From the NCBI GenBank assembly GCA_035533815.1, contig DATLTB010000056.1, positions 1-64,000 of the forward strand: DNA of 64,000 nt, read 5' to 3'. The DNA is from JANWKA01 sp035533815 (lineage in GTDB: Bacteria; Bacteroidota; Bacteroidia; Chitinophagales; Chitinophagaceae). The position numbers and the translations under genes are program-made. Each line of letters starts with the position of its first letter. Within the stretch, counting starts at the first letter, position 1. The notes beneath the pieces were generated by a model, which made no database searches, had not been told where the DNA came from, and was given only the letters and a program-made list of their open reading frames with translations. Shown here piece after piece: positions 58,401-64,000 of the stretch.

Positions 58401-59713
58401 ATGATATTGGAATATTCATCATTGGCTCCGTTCTGGGGCAGTGGGGAACTGGTCCGGGAATGAATAATCGGATTATAGGGATTGCTTTCTCCCAGATCCA
58501 TCAGGCCCACGACATTCCGCACATTGACGGTAGCTCCAGTCTGGTTAGTGACCCATACCTCAATGCGTTTGATATACACTTTGGACTGGATTATGGGTAA
58601 CTTACTTACCGCATTGTCAAAATTATCATGGAAATACTGGGCCAACAGGAAATGCCGGTTATCCTCATATTGGTCTACCGGAATGGAAAACTGCTGCTGC
58701 TGGGCACCTCCCTGAATCGTCATGTTCTGCTGCTGGGATTTTTGGTTGGAAACCACACTGGTCATGGTCAGGCGGCCGAACTGAAGCACTGTCTTGACCC
58801 CGAATAAAGACTGTATCCCGGTGATCAGGGAACTATGTAGCGGAAAGCTGACATTGCCTGCCTCGATCTTCCGGATGATCTCATCGGGATCTCCGGTATA
58901 TACCAGCTTGATCTGCTTTTCAAAATCAAACACAGACTGGGTGTTATAATCTGTGATCAGTTTCAGCTTTGTGCCGATCTTACCGATCACGTTCATGTTG
59001 ATGTTCATGTTGAAATTAAAGCCTCCCGTCCTTCGGGCTGCTTCAGGCAGTGTAGGGTTGTCATAATTCTGACCCTGATAACCAAAGGTCAGATCCAGAT
59101 TGCCCTGGGGCTGAATCACGGACTGCGTGCCTCCGAAAATACGGTTATAGAGCTCGGGCCCCCGGTACATCAGCGGTCCGCTGGTTTTACGGTTAAGCAG
59201 GTCCATGGTGGAGCCCCTTTGTTCAAAATACTGGTCTTCGTCCTGGCGGGATTGCAGCTGGAGGTACTGGCCCATGGTCAGAAACTGGGGATCCCGGTAA
59301 TTTATGCTATCCAGCCGCTGCCTCACATCATACAGGCCGGTAACCGGATCAAACCGCACTGATTTTTGGATATTCGGAGGATCTGCCAGATCGATGGTGC
59401 TCCTTTCTTTATTACTGATGAAATCGCCCCGCCGGTCCTGGATCGGGAAGATCAGGGTGTCCCCTGATCCGGTACCCGTAGTATCCCGGACGGGCAGGAT
59501 CGCTTTAGGGGTTTTCCCTTGCAGATGTAACACAGGTCCGGTCAAATGCTGACCGGAAAATTCAGGTTTATGCCATGGATCTTCGGGGATTGTCCGGTTC
59601 GCCCTGGGGGGGCTCGGTGGTGAGGGTTTTCTTCCGCTGGCTAAGGAACTGGTGAAAAAGATCCAGGCAAGCAAAAGCACGGAAAGCAAGCTGAAAATGA
59701 TCTTCCTAGCCAA
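52433..59713 (-). CDS. sprA: SprA, type IX secretion outer-membrane translocon
   Basis: SprA is the large outer-membrane barrel through which the type IX system exports proteins. The 2426-residue length fits the family. It has a signal peptide (IIFSLLSVLLLAWIFFTSS), the SprA N-terminal segment with PLMYRGPELYNRIFGGTQSV, recurring SprA-type regions (NRLEYSVNKHLTLGSTVVRM, VYIDDFEGTQNDYDLMFPTT) and a beta-strand-rich C terminus ending VTLRFLLGQ. The start is TTG at 59713; the frame is closed by a stop upstream and has no ATG near. It follows ruvA by 119 bases on the same strand. The frame is unbroken. Confidence 0.96.
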   Translation of the reverse strand: MARKIIFSLLSVLLLAWIFFTSSLASGRKPSPPSPPRANRTIPEDPWHKPEFSGQHLTGPVLHLQGKTPKAILPVRDTTGTGSGDTLIFPIQDRRGDFISNKERSTIDLADPPNIQKSVRFDPVTGLYDVRQRLDSINYRDPQFLTMGQYLQLQSRQDEDQYFEQRGSTMDLLNRKTSGPLMYRGPELYNRIFGGTQSVIQPQGNLDLTFGYQGQNYDNPTLPEAARRTGGFNFNMNINMNVIGKIGTKLKLITDYNTQSVFDFEKQIKLVYTGDPDEIIRKIEAGNVSFPLHSSLITGIQSLFGVKTVLQFGRLTMTSVVSNQKSQQQNMTIQGGAQQQQFSIPVDQYEDNRHFLLAQYFHDNFDNAVSKLPIIQSKVYIKRIEVWVTNQTGATVNVRNVVGLMDLGESNPYNPIIHSRTSSPLPQNGANDEYSNIISNSASRNSATVISELTSMGLQPVQDFEKTFARKLDSTEYTFDPQLGYISLNQQLQPDQVLAVAYQYTFNGRVYQVGEFSTDVPPDSSGSNPQILFLKLLKATAARPKLPIWKLMMKNIYSLGGYQVSRDGFQLNIFYQDPAGAQLRYLPVGASEGIPLLTLLNLDRLNSNNDPQPDGQFDYIEGYTIKSPTGRIMFPELEPFGADLAKAFQGDSATASKYVYQVLYDSTKTIAQQFPQLDRYLIQGTYKSNSGSSIFLGGYNIPPGSVTVTAGGQRLTENIDYTIDYSLGRLTIINAGILNSGLPISVQFENNASYGLQTRNYFGNRLEYSVNKHLTLGSTVVRMSEKPYFTTVNYGQDPIKNTILGFDADYRSELPGVTNWLNRLPNYTTNTMSSIMATAEVARLYPGHSNLIGNGNNGAVYIDDFEGTQNDYDLMFPTTIWALASTPAGATDRQGNVLFPEATLTDSLPYGYNRAKLAWYTIDQSLVDGGPGTPAYLTANKNLLSDPYTRSILQTEVFPNISVDFGQSYLSTFDLAFYPTEKGPYNLEYRPGEMDASGHLLNPQQRWGGIMRALDVTDFEAANVAYIEFWILDPYINNPTDPGGEMYIDLGDVSEDILRDGLQSFENGLPYPPNAAALDSSVWGYVPKFQQEITYAFDNDPAARPYQDVGYDGMSDVQERVYRAQYLQQLMANFGAGSVAYQQALNDPDNDDYHYYRGADYDAEKLSVRERYKNFNNPEGDSPISGPSSQYSTAATNSPETEDINHDNTLNENEAYFQYQVDIKPNMQVGTNFIVDEQHSRVVLANGQPLDETWYQFKIPIQSYTANVGGIPDFRSIRFIRMFLTGFTDSVDIRFAKLDLVRDQWRSYNYSLETPGQYVPIDPNSPTHVDVSAVNIEENATRYPVPYLSPPGILRQTQTSANNVNLQLNEQSLSLKVTDLQDGDSRAVFKSLGMDLRQYGQLQMFIHAEAVTDPSSLKDGDVQAFIRLGSDFVNNYYEYRIPLHVTAFGATLADSIWPALNNLDINLALLPKLKVDRNIQGIPITVPYSEKDQYGNTITVVGNPNLGDVSTAMLGILNPKKDSITNPNDDGLPKSTEVWFDELRLTGINEQGGSAAVGSVNMQLADLGTLSASAAMHTQGFGSVDQSVNQRFLDNYLQYNAAASLQLGKLLPRSLGLSLPLYAGYTQNASTPQYDPYNQDVELNAELALAKTRAQRDSIRAQAVTFQSIKSLNFTNVRIMRPGRTTHHLWDISNFNLSYAFSQTLVHNPLLQNDLLTHHELVIGYNFIGQSKFITPFSKLIRSKSHYFDLIRDFNINFIPSSISIRGDFSRLFEATTVRNVGGGPFTIPPTFNKYFTVGRFYALKWDFTRSLIFDFNANANATVDEPFGYINTPSKKDTVINNLLHLGRTTLYNQTADLNYNLPLNHFPLLDWITARAGYSVTYSWQTASQLAMYLGNTLQNTYQDQINAEFNFIGLYNKSGFLRRITGAGGPNSRGRPGQKKDQKSSLPVSPLLKAIIRPVLMLKQVTVNYSENGQTIIPGYMDSTKFLGEDWKMMSPGLRFISGYQPDSLWLNNLARRGLLSADSTFNSQLLQTFNQQLSIQAALEPFPNMRIDISLNKSFSKTHTELFLDTASGTPFAHLNPSDAGGFNISFIALKTLFEKTDAQTGLSQTFLNFENDRQAISARLGYLNPYTNGQRDSKDPNYYQGYGRFAQDVLIPAFVAAYTGTSPGQVGLLKTANSNPRSDPFSNYIPRPNWRFTYTGLSQLPFFKNFVTNLTITDAYSGTLSMNSFSSNLLYTDPLHTGFPSFIDTLSGDYIPYFLIPNITVSEQLEPLLGIDATFKNNINFKLEYNLSRTLSLSLIDYQLTELRSSEITVGGGFRVKNVGLPFNLGSGKKQHNDLNCRLDLSFANNKTVNNQLDANLVIPTSGEEVILISPSIDYVVNNKLNLHFFYTRQQTIPAISTSYPISNTQGGVTLRFLLGQ

Positions 59714-59832
59714 AATGAATTCAGGTTTTAGGAGTTAAATGCATGCCATCCGGGACGGGCCAGTATCCCGGAGGAAATGATTGCTTCTCCAAAGGAAACC
59801 GGCAGTTGTCCAAAACTTAAAATTCCCTCATG

Positions 59833-60417
59833 CTACAAATTTTTCAATGATTTTTTGATCAGTTCTTCCAGGCCGGGGATGGGAGTTTCGGTTTTGATCA
59901 CCTGCTGCACGGCAGCTTCTGCCGCGCTCCGGGAAATACCGAGAGCTATTAGTGCATTTAACGCATCGGATTGGATTGTATTGTTTGTGAAGGCAGATAT
60001 TTGATTATCATCTCTTTGTCTGAATATTTTATCCTTTAATTCCAGGATTAGCCGCTTAGCCGTTTTGGCCCCGATGCCTTTAATGCTTTCCAGGACCTTT
60101 TCATTCTCCATTAATATCGCCCTTCGGATTTCATCCGGCTGCAGGGAGGATAGCATCATCCTGGCTGTGGCTGCCCCCACGCCGGCCACGGAAATGAGGA
60201 GAAGAAACACAGCTTTTTCCCCTTCATCAAAGAAACCATAAAGGGTATGCGCATCTTCCTTGATATGCAGGTAAGTCTGAAGCTTGCAGGATTCCAAGTT
60301 CCGGATCCGGGAATAGGTGTTCAGGCTGATCTGGACTTCATAGCCAAGACCCTGCACATCCAGGTGCACGAGGGCAGGAGATTTATAAGTAAGTTTCCCT
60401 TCAATGTAAGCGATCAT
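59833..60417 (-). CDS. ruvA: Holliday junction branch migration protein RuvA
   Basis: RuvA binds Holliday junctions and loads the RuvB motor. The 194-residue protein starts MIAYIEGKLTYKSPALVHLD and has two helix-hairpin-helix regions (LISVAGVGAATARMMLSSL and LESIKGIGAKTAKRLILELK) and a C-terminal RuvB-binding domain (ALNALIALGISRSAAEAAVQ). It is full length. sprA lies behind it on the same strand. Confidence 0.96.
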   Translation of the reverse strand: MIAYIEGKLTYKSPALVHLDVQGLGYEVQISLNTYSRIRNLESCKLQTYLHIKEDAHTLYGFFDEGEKAVFLLLISVAGVGAATARMMLSSLQPDEIRRAILMENEKVLESIKGIGAKTAKRLILELKDKIFRQRDDNQISAFTNNTIQSDALNALIALGISRSAAEAAVQQVIKTETPIPGLEELIKKSLKNL

Positions 60418-60536
60418 AAGCTGCTGTTCATCCAGGCCGCAAAATAATAATAAAAAAGGCGATATCCCACAGTTCGGGGGTCCATACCTTATATGCCCTG
60501 ATTGATGTATTTTGCGTTATTTTAAAATCTGACTGA

Positions 60537-61538
60537 ATGAACAACATTAAGGCTGCAGTTACCGCGGTGGGTGCATTTGTACCGGATTATATCCTGACGA
60601 ACCACGAATTGGAGATGATGGTGGACACCACCGATGAATGGATCCGGACCCGCACCGGAGTGGAGGAACGCAGGATATTGAAAGGAGAAGGTCTGGGTAC
60701 CTCTGATCTGGGAGCTCCTGCCGTAGTTGACCTATGCAGGAAAAGAGGCATTGACCCGATGGAAATAGACTTGCTGATCTGCTGTACAACGACACCGGAT
60801 TTTGTTTTTCCGGCAACTGCCAATATTATCTGTGACAAGGCAGGAGCGCGCAATGCCTGGAGTTTTGACCTGCAGGCTGCCTGTTCAGGATTTCTGTTCG
60901 GCCTGACCACCGGGGCACAGTTCATCGCCTCAGGCATGCATAAAAAGGTCGTCGTGGTGGGGGCAGATAAAATGAGTTCCATAGTGGATTATACAGACCG
61001 GTCCACCTGCATTCTTTTCGGAGATGCAGCAGGAGCTGTACTGTTGGAACCCAGCACCGAGGGCTTTGGGGTGCTGGATAGTCTGCTGAAGACCGATGGT
61101 TCGGGAAGGGAATATCTGTATATGAAGGCGGGTGGTTCAGTAAGGCCGGCATCTGTGGAAACTGTGGCCGCCAAGGAGCATTATGTGTACCAGGAAGGCA
61201 AGACGGTTTTCAAATTTGCCGTGTCCAGCATGGCAGATGCTGCATTTGAGATCATGAAACGCAATCACCTGTCCCCGGAGGATGTGGCCTGGCTGGTTCC
61301 CCATCAGGCCAACAAGCGGATCATTGATGCCACTGCGCACCGTATGGGACTGCCCCAGGAAAAAGTGATGGTGAATATCCAGCGCTATGGCAACACGACG
61401 GCAGCCACCGTACCCCTTTGCTTTATGGAATGGGAAGATCAGCTCAAAAAAGGAGATAACCTTGTAATCGCTTCATTCGGCGGAGGCTTCACCTGGGGAG
61501 CCATTTATCTTAAATGGGCATATACGGGTAAAAGATAA
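60537..61538 (+). CDS. fabH: Beta-ketoacyl-ACP synthase III FabH
   Basis: FabH condenses acetyl-CoA (or branched acyl-CoA) with malonyl-ACP to start fatty-acid synthesis. The 333-residue protein has the catalytic triad Cys116 (LQAACSGFLFGL), His256 (WLVPHQANKRIID) and Asn286 (RYGNTTAATVPLC). It is full length. It is divergent from ruvA and convergent with scpB, with only 9 bases between the stops. rpmF and plsX, its usual partners in other phyla, are not in the window. Confidence 0.95.
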   Translation: MNNIKAAVTAVGAFVPDYILTNHELEMMVDTTDEWIRTRTGVEERRILKGEGLGTSDLGAPAVVDLCRKRGIDPMEIDLLICCTTTPDFVFPATANIICDKAGARNAWSFDLQAACSGFLFGLTTGAQFIASGMHKKVVVVGADKMSSIVDYTDRSTCILFGDAAGAVLLEPSTEGFGVLDSLLKTDGSGREYLYMKAGGSVRPASVETVAAKEHYVYQEGKTVFKFAVSSMADAAFEIMKRNHLSPEDVAWLVPHQANKRIIDATAHRMGLPQEKVMVNIQRYGNTTAATVPLCFMEWEDQLKKGDNLVIASFGGGFTWGAIYLKWAYTGKR

Positions 61539-61547
61539 TGCCAGGCA

Positions 61548-62237
61548 TCACCCGGAATGTTCCTGGTCTGCCCCGCTTTCGGTTGCCTCATTGTCCTGGG
61601 CGATAGTGAGTTCTCCCTCCCGGGAAATTTCCAGCAGTTCCCCCTCCCGGCCCTGTTGTGGAATGATCGGGGTAGGCATGACCAGATCGGCAGAGAAGAT
61701 CTCTCTAATGTCCGGCATATCATCTGTGGAATTGATGCCAAAATAATCCATGAAAGTCCTGGACACGGTATACAGCAATGGTTTCCCTGGAGATTCTTCA
61801 TTTCTTCCGGAAATAATGATCAGTTCCTTTTCCAGCAGTTTCTGGACCGAATACTCCGAATTTACCCCCCGGATATGATCAATGTCTGCCCGCGTCGCGG
61901 GCTGCCTGTAGGCAATAATGGCCAGGGTCTCCAGGGCAGCAGTAGACAACCGTTTGCGGAATTTATCTCCATTTAGCTGGGCCACTGTAGGATGGTACTC
62001 CTTCTTAGTCAGGAACTGATATCCTCCACCGCTTTCCACGATGGAAAATGCATAAAAGGCAGAGTCATATTTTTCCCGGATGGCCTCCAGGGCAGTAGCC
62101 ACCTGTTCCATATGCACCTTATCTTCCATAAACCCCAACGCCTGGTTGACCAGATCCGTGATCTCCATTAATGTGAGGGGGCGGTCCGTGGCAAAGATCA
62201 GGGCTTCAATATGGGGGATGATCTGGGTTATTTCCAT
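61548..62237 (-). CDS. scpB: Segregation and condensation protein ScpB
   Basis: ScpB with ScpA and SMC forms the condensin complex. The 229-residue protein has two winged-helix domains: IIPHIEALIFATDRPLTLME with LTKKEYHPTVAQL, and LSTAALETLAIIAYRQPATR with VNSEYSVQKLLEKELIII. A charged C-terminal tail follows. I start at the Met at 62237; the frame extends 12 codons upstream without family similarity. scpA is not adjacent. Confidence 0.93.
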   Translation of the reverse strand: MEITQIIPHIEALIFATDRPLTLMEITDLVNQALGFMEDKVHMEQVATALEAIREKYDSAFYAFSIVESGGGYQFLTKKEYHPTVAQLNGDKFRKRLSTAALETLAIIAYRQPATRADIDHIRGVNSEYSVQKLLEKELIIISGRNEESPGKPLLYTVSRTFMDYFGINSTDDMPDIREIFSADLVMPTPIIPQQGREGELLEISREGELTIAQDNEATESGADQEHSG

Positions 62238-62341
62238 AGCAAATATTAAAAGACAGGGAAATTGTAGGCGCATCCGAAAGTACAGCCTTTGCCATTGATC
62301 CGGAAGAAAATGTTTTAAGGCTGTGGATTAATTGTGCATTA

Positions 62342-63229
62342 CTACCCGCCCTGGGCTGCTGCCCCACTGACAATTTCCGTCAGCTCTGTGGTGATGGCTG
62401 CCTGGCGGGCCCTGTTGTAGGAAATTTTCAAGTTGCGTAAAAACTCATTGGCGTTTTCCGTTGCCTTGTCCATGGCTGTCATGCGGGCGCCATGCTCTGA
62501 AGCATGGGCATCGAGCACGGTTTTATAAAACTGGGTATTCAGGATCCTGGGCAGCAGTACAGTAAGTATCTCCGGTTTGCCTGGTTCATAAATAAAATCC
62601 GCCCGATGCTTCACCCCGTTTCCTTTGTGGGAGGCCCTTGGCAAGGGCAGAAAAACCTCATGGCGGAACTGTTGCAAGCCAGCATTTCGGAATTCGCTGT
62701 AGACAATCTCCACCACATCATATTCCCTGCTGAGGAAGCCCCGGACCACCAATTCCGCCGCTTCCCGCACATGCACAAAACTAAGGCCGGAGAAAAGCTG
62801 CCGGAATTTTCCGTTGACGGGATACCCGGACTTCACAAAATATTCATACCCTTTTTTGCCGATGGGCATGATCTCCACCTGACCTCTGGAAAATAAGTCA
62901 GCATATTTGTCCCGGATAACCTGACGGGCCAGCTTGATGAGGTTGGAATTATATCCTCCGCAAAGTCCCCGGTCCGAAGTGATGACCACCATCAGCACCT
63001 TTTTCACCGGACGGTTTTCACCCAGCCCTGTTTCCAGGTCATTATCCCCAGAAGCTGCGATCCCCTGAAGCATTTCCTGTAACTTTAAGGCATAGGGTCG
63101 CATCTGCAGGATGGCATCCTGGGCCCGGCGAAGCTCAGCAGCACTCACCATTTTCATGGCCTTGGTGGTCTTTTGAATGGACTGCACGGTACTGATCCGG
63201 TTGCGAACCTCCTTAAGTTGTCCTGACAT
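62342..63229 (-). CDS. atpG: F1 ATP synthase gamma subunit
   Basis: The 295-residue protein is the rotary shaft of F1. N-terminal motif: LKEVRNRISTVQSIQKTTKA with MKMVSAAELRRAQ. Middle: VVITSDRGLCGGYNSNLI. C terminus: EHGARMTAMDKATENANEFL and ITTELTEIVSGA. The family signature is complete. In many genomes atpG follows atpA directly. Here the upstream neighbour is a divergent GH30-like gene, so atpG is separated from atpA. A minus-strand TACCTTTG box at 63295-63302 gives it its own promoter. Confidence 0.95.
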   Translation of the reverse strand: MSGQLKEVRNRISTVQSIQKTTKAMKMVSAAELRRAQDAILQMRPYALKLQEMLQGIAASGDNDLETGLGENRPVKKVLMVVITSDRGLCGGYNSNLIKLARQVIRDKYADLFSRGQVEIMPIGKKGYEYFVKSGYPVNGKFRQLFSGLSFVHVREAAELVVRGFLSREYDVVEIVYSEFRNAGLQQFRHEVFLPLPRASHKGNGVKHRADFIYEPGKPEILTVLLPRILNTQFYKTVLDAHASEHGARMTAMDKATENANEFLRNLKISYNRARQAAITTELTEIVSGAAAQGG

Positions 63230-63294
63230 GGAACTTAATTAAATTTCAATGTTTTATGATACTTTTGTCAGACTACATCCCCCTGAGCGGAGTA

Positions 63295-63302
63295 CAAAGG
63301 TA
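63295..63302 (-). promoter_or_regulatory. -7 box upstream of atpG
   Basis: TACCTTTG on the minus strand matches TAnnTTTG, 66 bases before the atpG ATG at 63229. A plus-strand TACTTTTG at 63260-63267 could serve the divergent glycosidase gene. Confidence 0.5.
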
Positions 63303-63364
63303 AATAATTCATCGGGCTTCCGCCGGATTAGGCCCCCGAAATTCGGGTTCTTCAAAATCATTTC

Positions 63365-64000
63365 TTGGGAAATTTCCACCATATCAGGCAATACATAGGT
63401 TGGATTCTGCTGACTATTTATCCTGTGCTGACCCGGGCCCAGGATAGTCCTTCAGTTAGTGTATGGCTGACCAACCCGGACCGGTCAGCCCTGTTCAGGC
63501 TGCAAAAACAGCATCCGGTATTCACTGATTCCCTGGGCCCGGGTCCTATCATCGCCATAAATGACCACCAGGTTTACCAAACCATGGACGGATTCGGATT
63601 CGCGCTGACCGATGGAAGTGCAATGTTGATCCACCGGATGAGTTCTCCTGCCAGGAATGCATTATTGAATGAATTGTTTGGCACGGGGGAAAATGATATC
63701 GGCATCAGTTACCTGCGTATCAGCATCGGAGCTTCGGACCTGAGTGACCGGGTATTTTCCTATGATGACCTGCCTGACGGAGAAACAGACCCATATATGC
63801 AGAAGTTCAGCCTGGGACCTGACACAGTGGATCTGGTCCCGGTACTGAAGGAGATCCTGAGGATTGACCCGGGGATGAAGATATTGGGTTCCCCCTGGTC
63901 TGCTCCTCTGTGGATGAAGGACAATCATCGATCCGTCGGTGGAAGTTTGAAAAGAAATTTTTATGGCGCGTATGCCCGGTATTTCATTCATTATATCCGG
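63365..64000 (+). CDS. Secreted GH30-like glycoside hydrolase, N-terminal part (cut by window end)
   Basis: The frame encodes a signal peptide (YIGWILLTIYPVLTRAQDS) followed by the start of a GH30 barrel: QTMDGFGFALTDGSAMLIHR, then GISYLRISIGASDLSDRVFS and MKILGSPWSAPLWMKDNH, typical of GH30 glucosylceramidase/beta-glucosidase-type enzymes. The frame has no ATG before its core; TTG at 63365 gives a good signal peptide and lies after an in-frame TAG. The catalytic Glu residues lie beyond the window, so the subfamily and substrate cannot be fixed. The gene is divergent from atpG. Confidence 0.82.
   Translation, partial: MGNFHHIRQYIGWILLTIYPVLTRAQDSPSVSVWLTNPDRSALFRLQKQHPVFTDSLGPGPIIAINDHQVYQTMDGFGFALTDGSAMLIHRMSSPARNALLNELFGTGENDIGISYLRISIGASDLSDRVFSYDDLPDGETDPYMQKFSLGPDTVDLVPVLKEILRIDPGMKILGSPWSAPLWMKDNHRSVGGSLKRNFYGAYARYFIHYIR

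Overview
The window looks like a chromosomal segment of a member of the Bacteroidota, probably the Chitinophagaceae/Chitinophagales. Evidence for this is a SprA-type type IX secretion translocon gene, a CHU_C/gliding-motility C-terminal domain protein, a PorE-like OmpA protein, an ExbB-ExbD-ExbD-TonB cluster, DUF4476 and LemA/TPM families, and repeated TAnnTTTG -7 promoter boxes. The genus is not resolved from sequence alone.

Region 1 (1-5.65 kb) is AT-rich and mobile. It holds the end of an IS21-type element, decayed transposase fragments, small zinc-finger and helix-turn-helix proteins, a 330-residue unknown protein and a tyrosine recombinase. The recombinase module stops at the last codons of mnmE, the kind of target used by SGI1-type integrative elements, so this is probably one end of an integrative element whose other end lies left of the window.

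Region 2 (5.66-17.4 kb) holds mnmE, an ExbB/ExbD/ExbD/TonB energy-transduction operon with a second, partly degraded TonB copy, and a complete rRNA operon read leftward (16S, tRNA-Ile, tRNA-Ala, 23S, 5S) with a recognisable promoter, boxA-like sites and a strong terminator.

Region 3 (17.6-38.2 kb) is ordinary chromosome: truA, a DUF4476 protein and a biotin carrier protein; two M1 peptidases around a LemA/three-TPM gene cluster; a pepP-pssA-purS-rsmI cluster; then, rightward, pckA, folD-queE, and a PorE-like protein with an SDR enzyme. Region 4 (38.2-41.4 kb) is a second AT-rich patch with a hipBA toxin-antitoxin pair, whose HipA carries an unusual Asn at a metal-binding position, followed by about 1 kb of decayed sequence.

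Region 5 (41.4-64 kb) contains a guaB-DUF4105-hydrolase operon, an SRPBCC protein, the T9SS cargo-like PKD/CHU_C protein with an SDR gene, a translationally coupled GH39-GH144 glycosidase pair without signal peptides, sprA (2426 codons, TTG start) behind ruvA, then fabH, scpB, atpG, and the 5' part of a secreted GH30-like glycosidase cut by the window end. SprA, the PorE-like protein and the CHU_C protein together imply a working type IX secretion system. No CRISPR array or phage structural module was seen.
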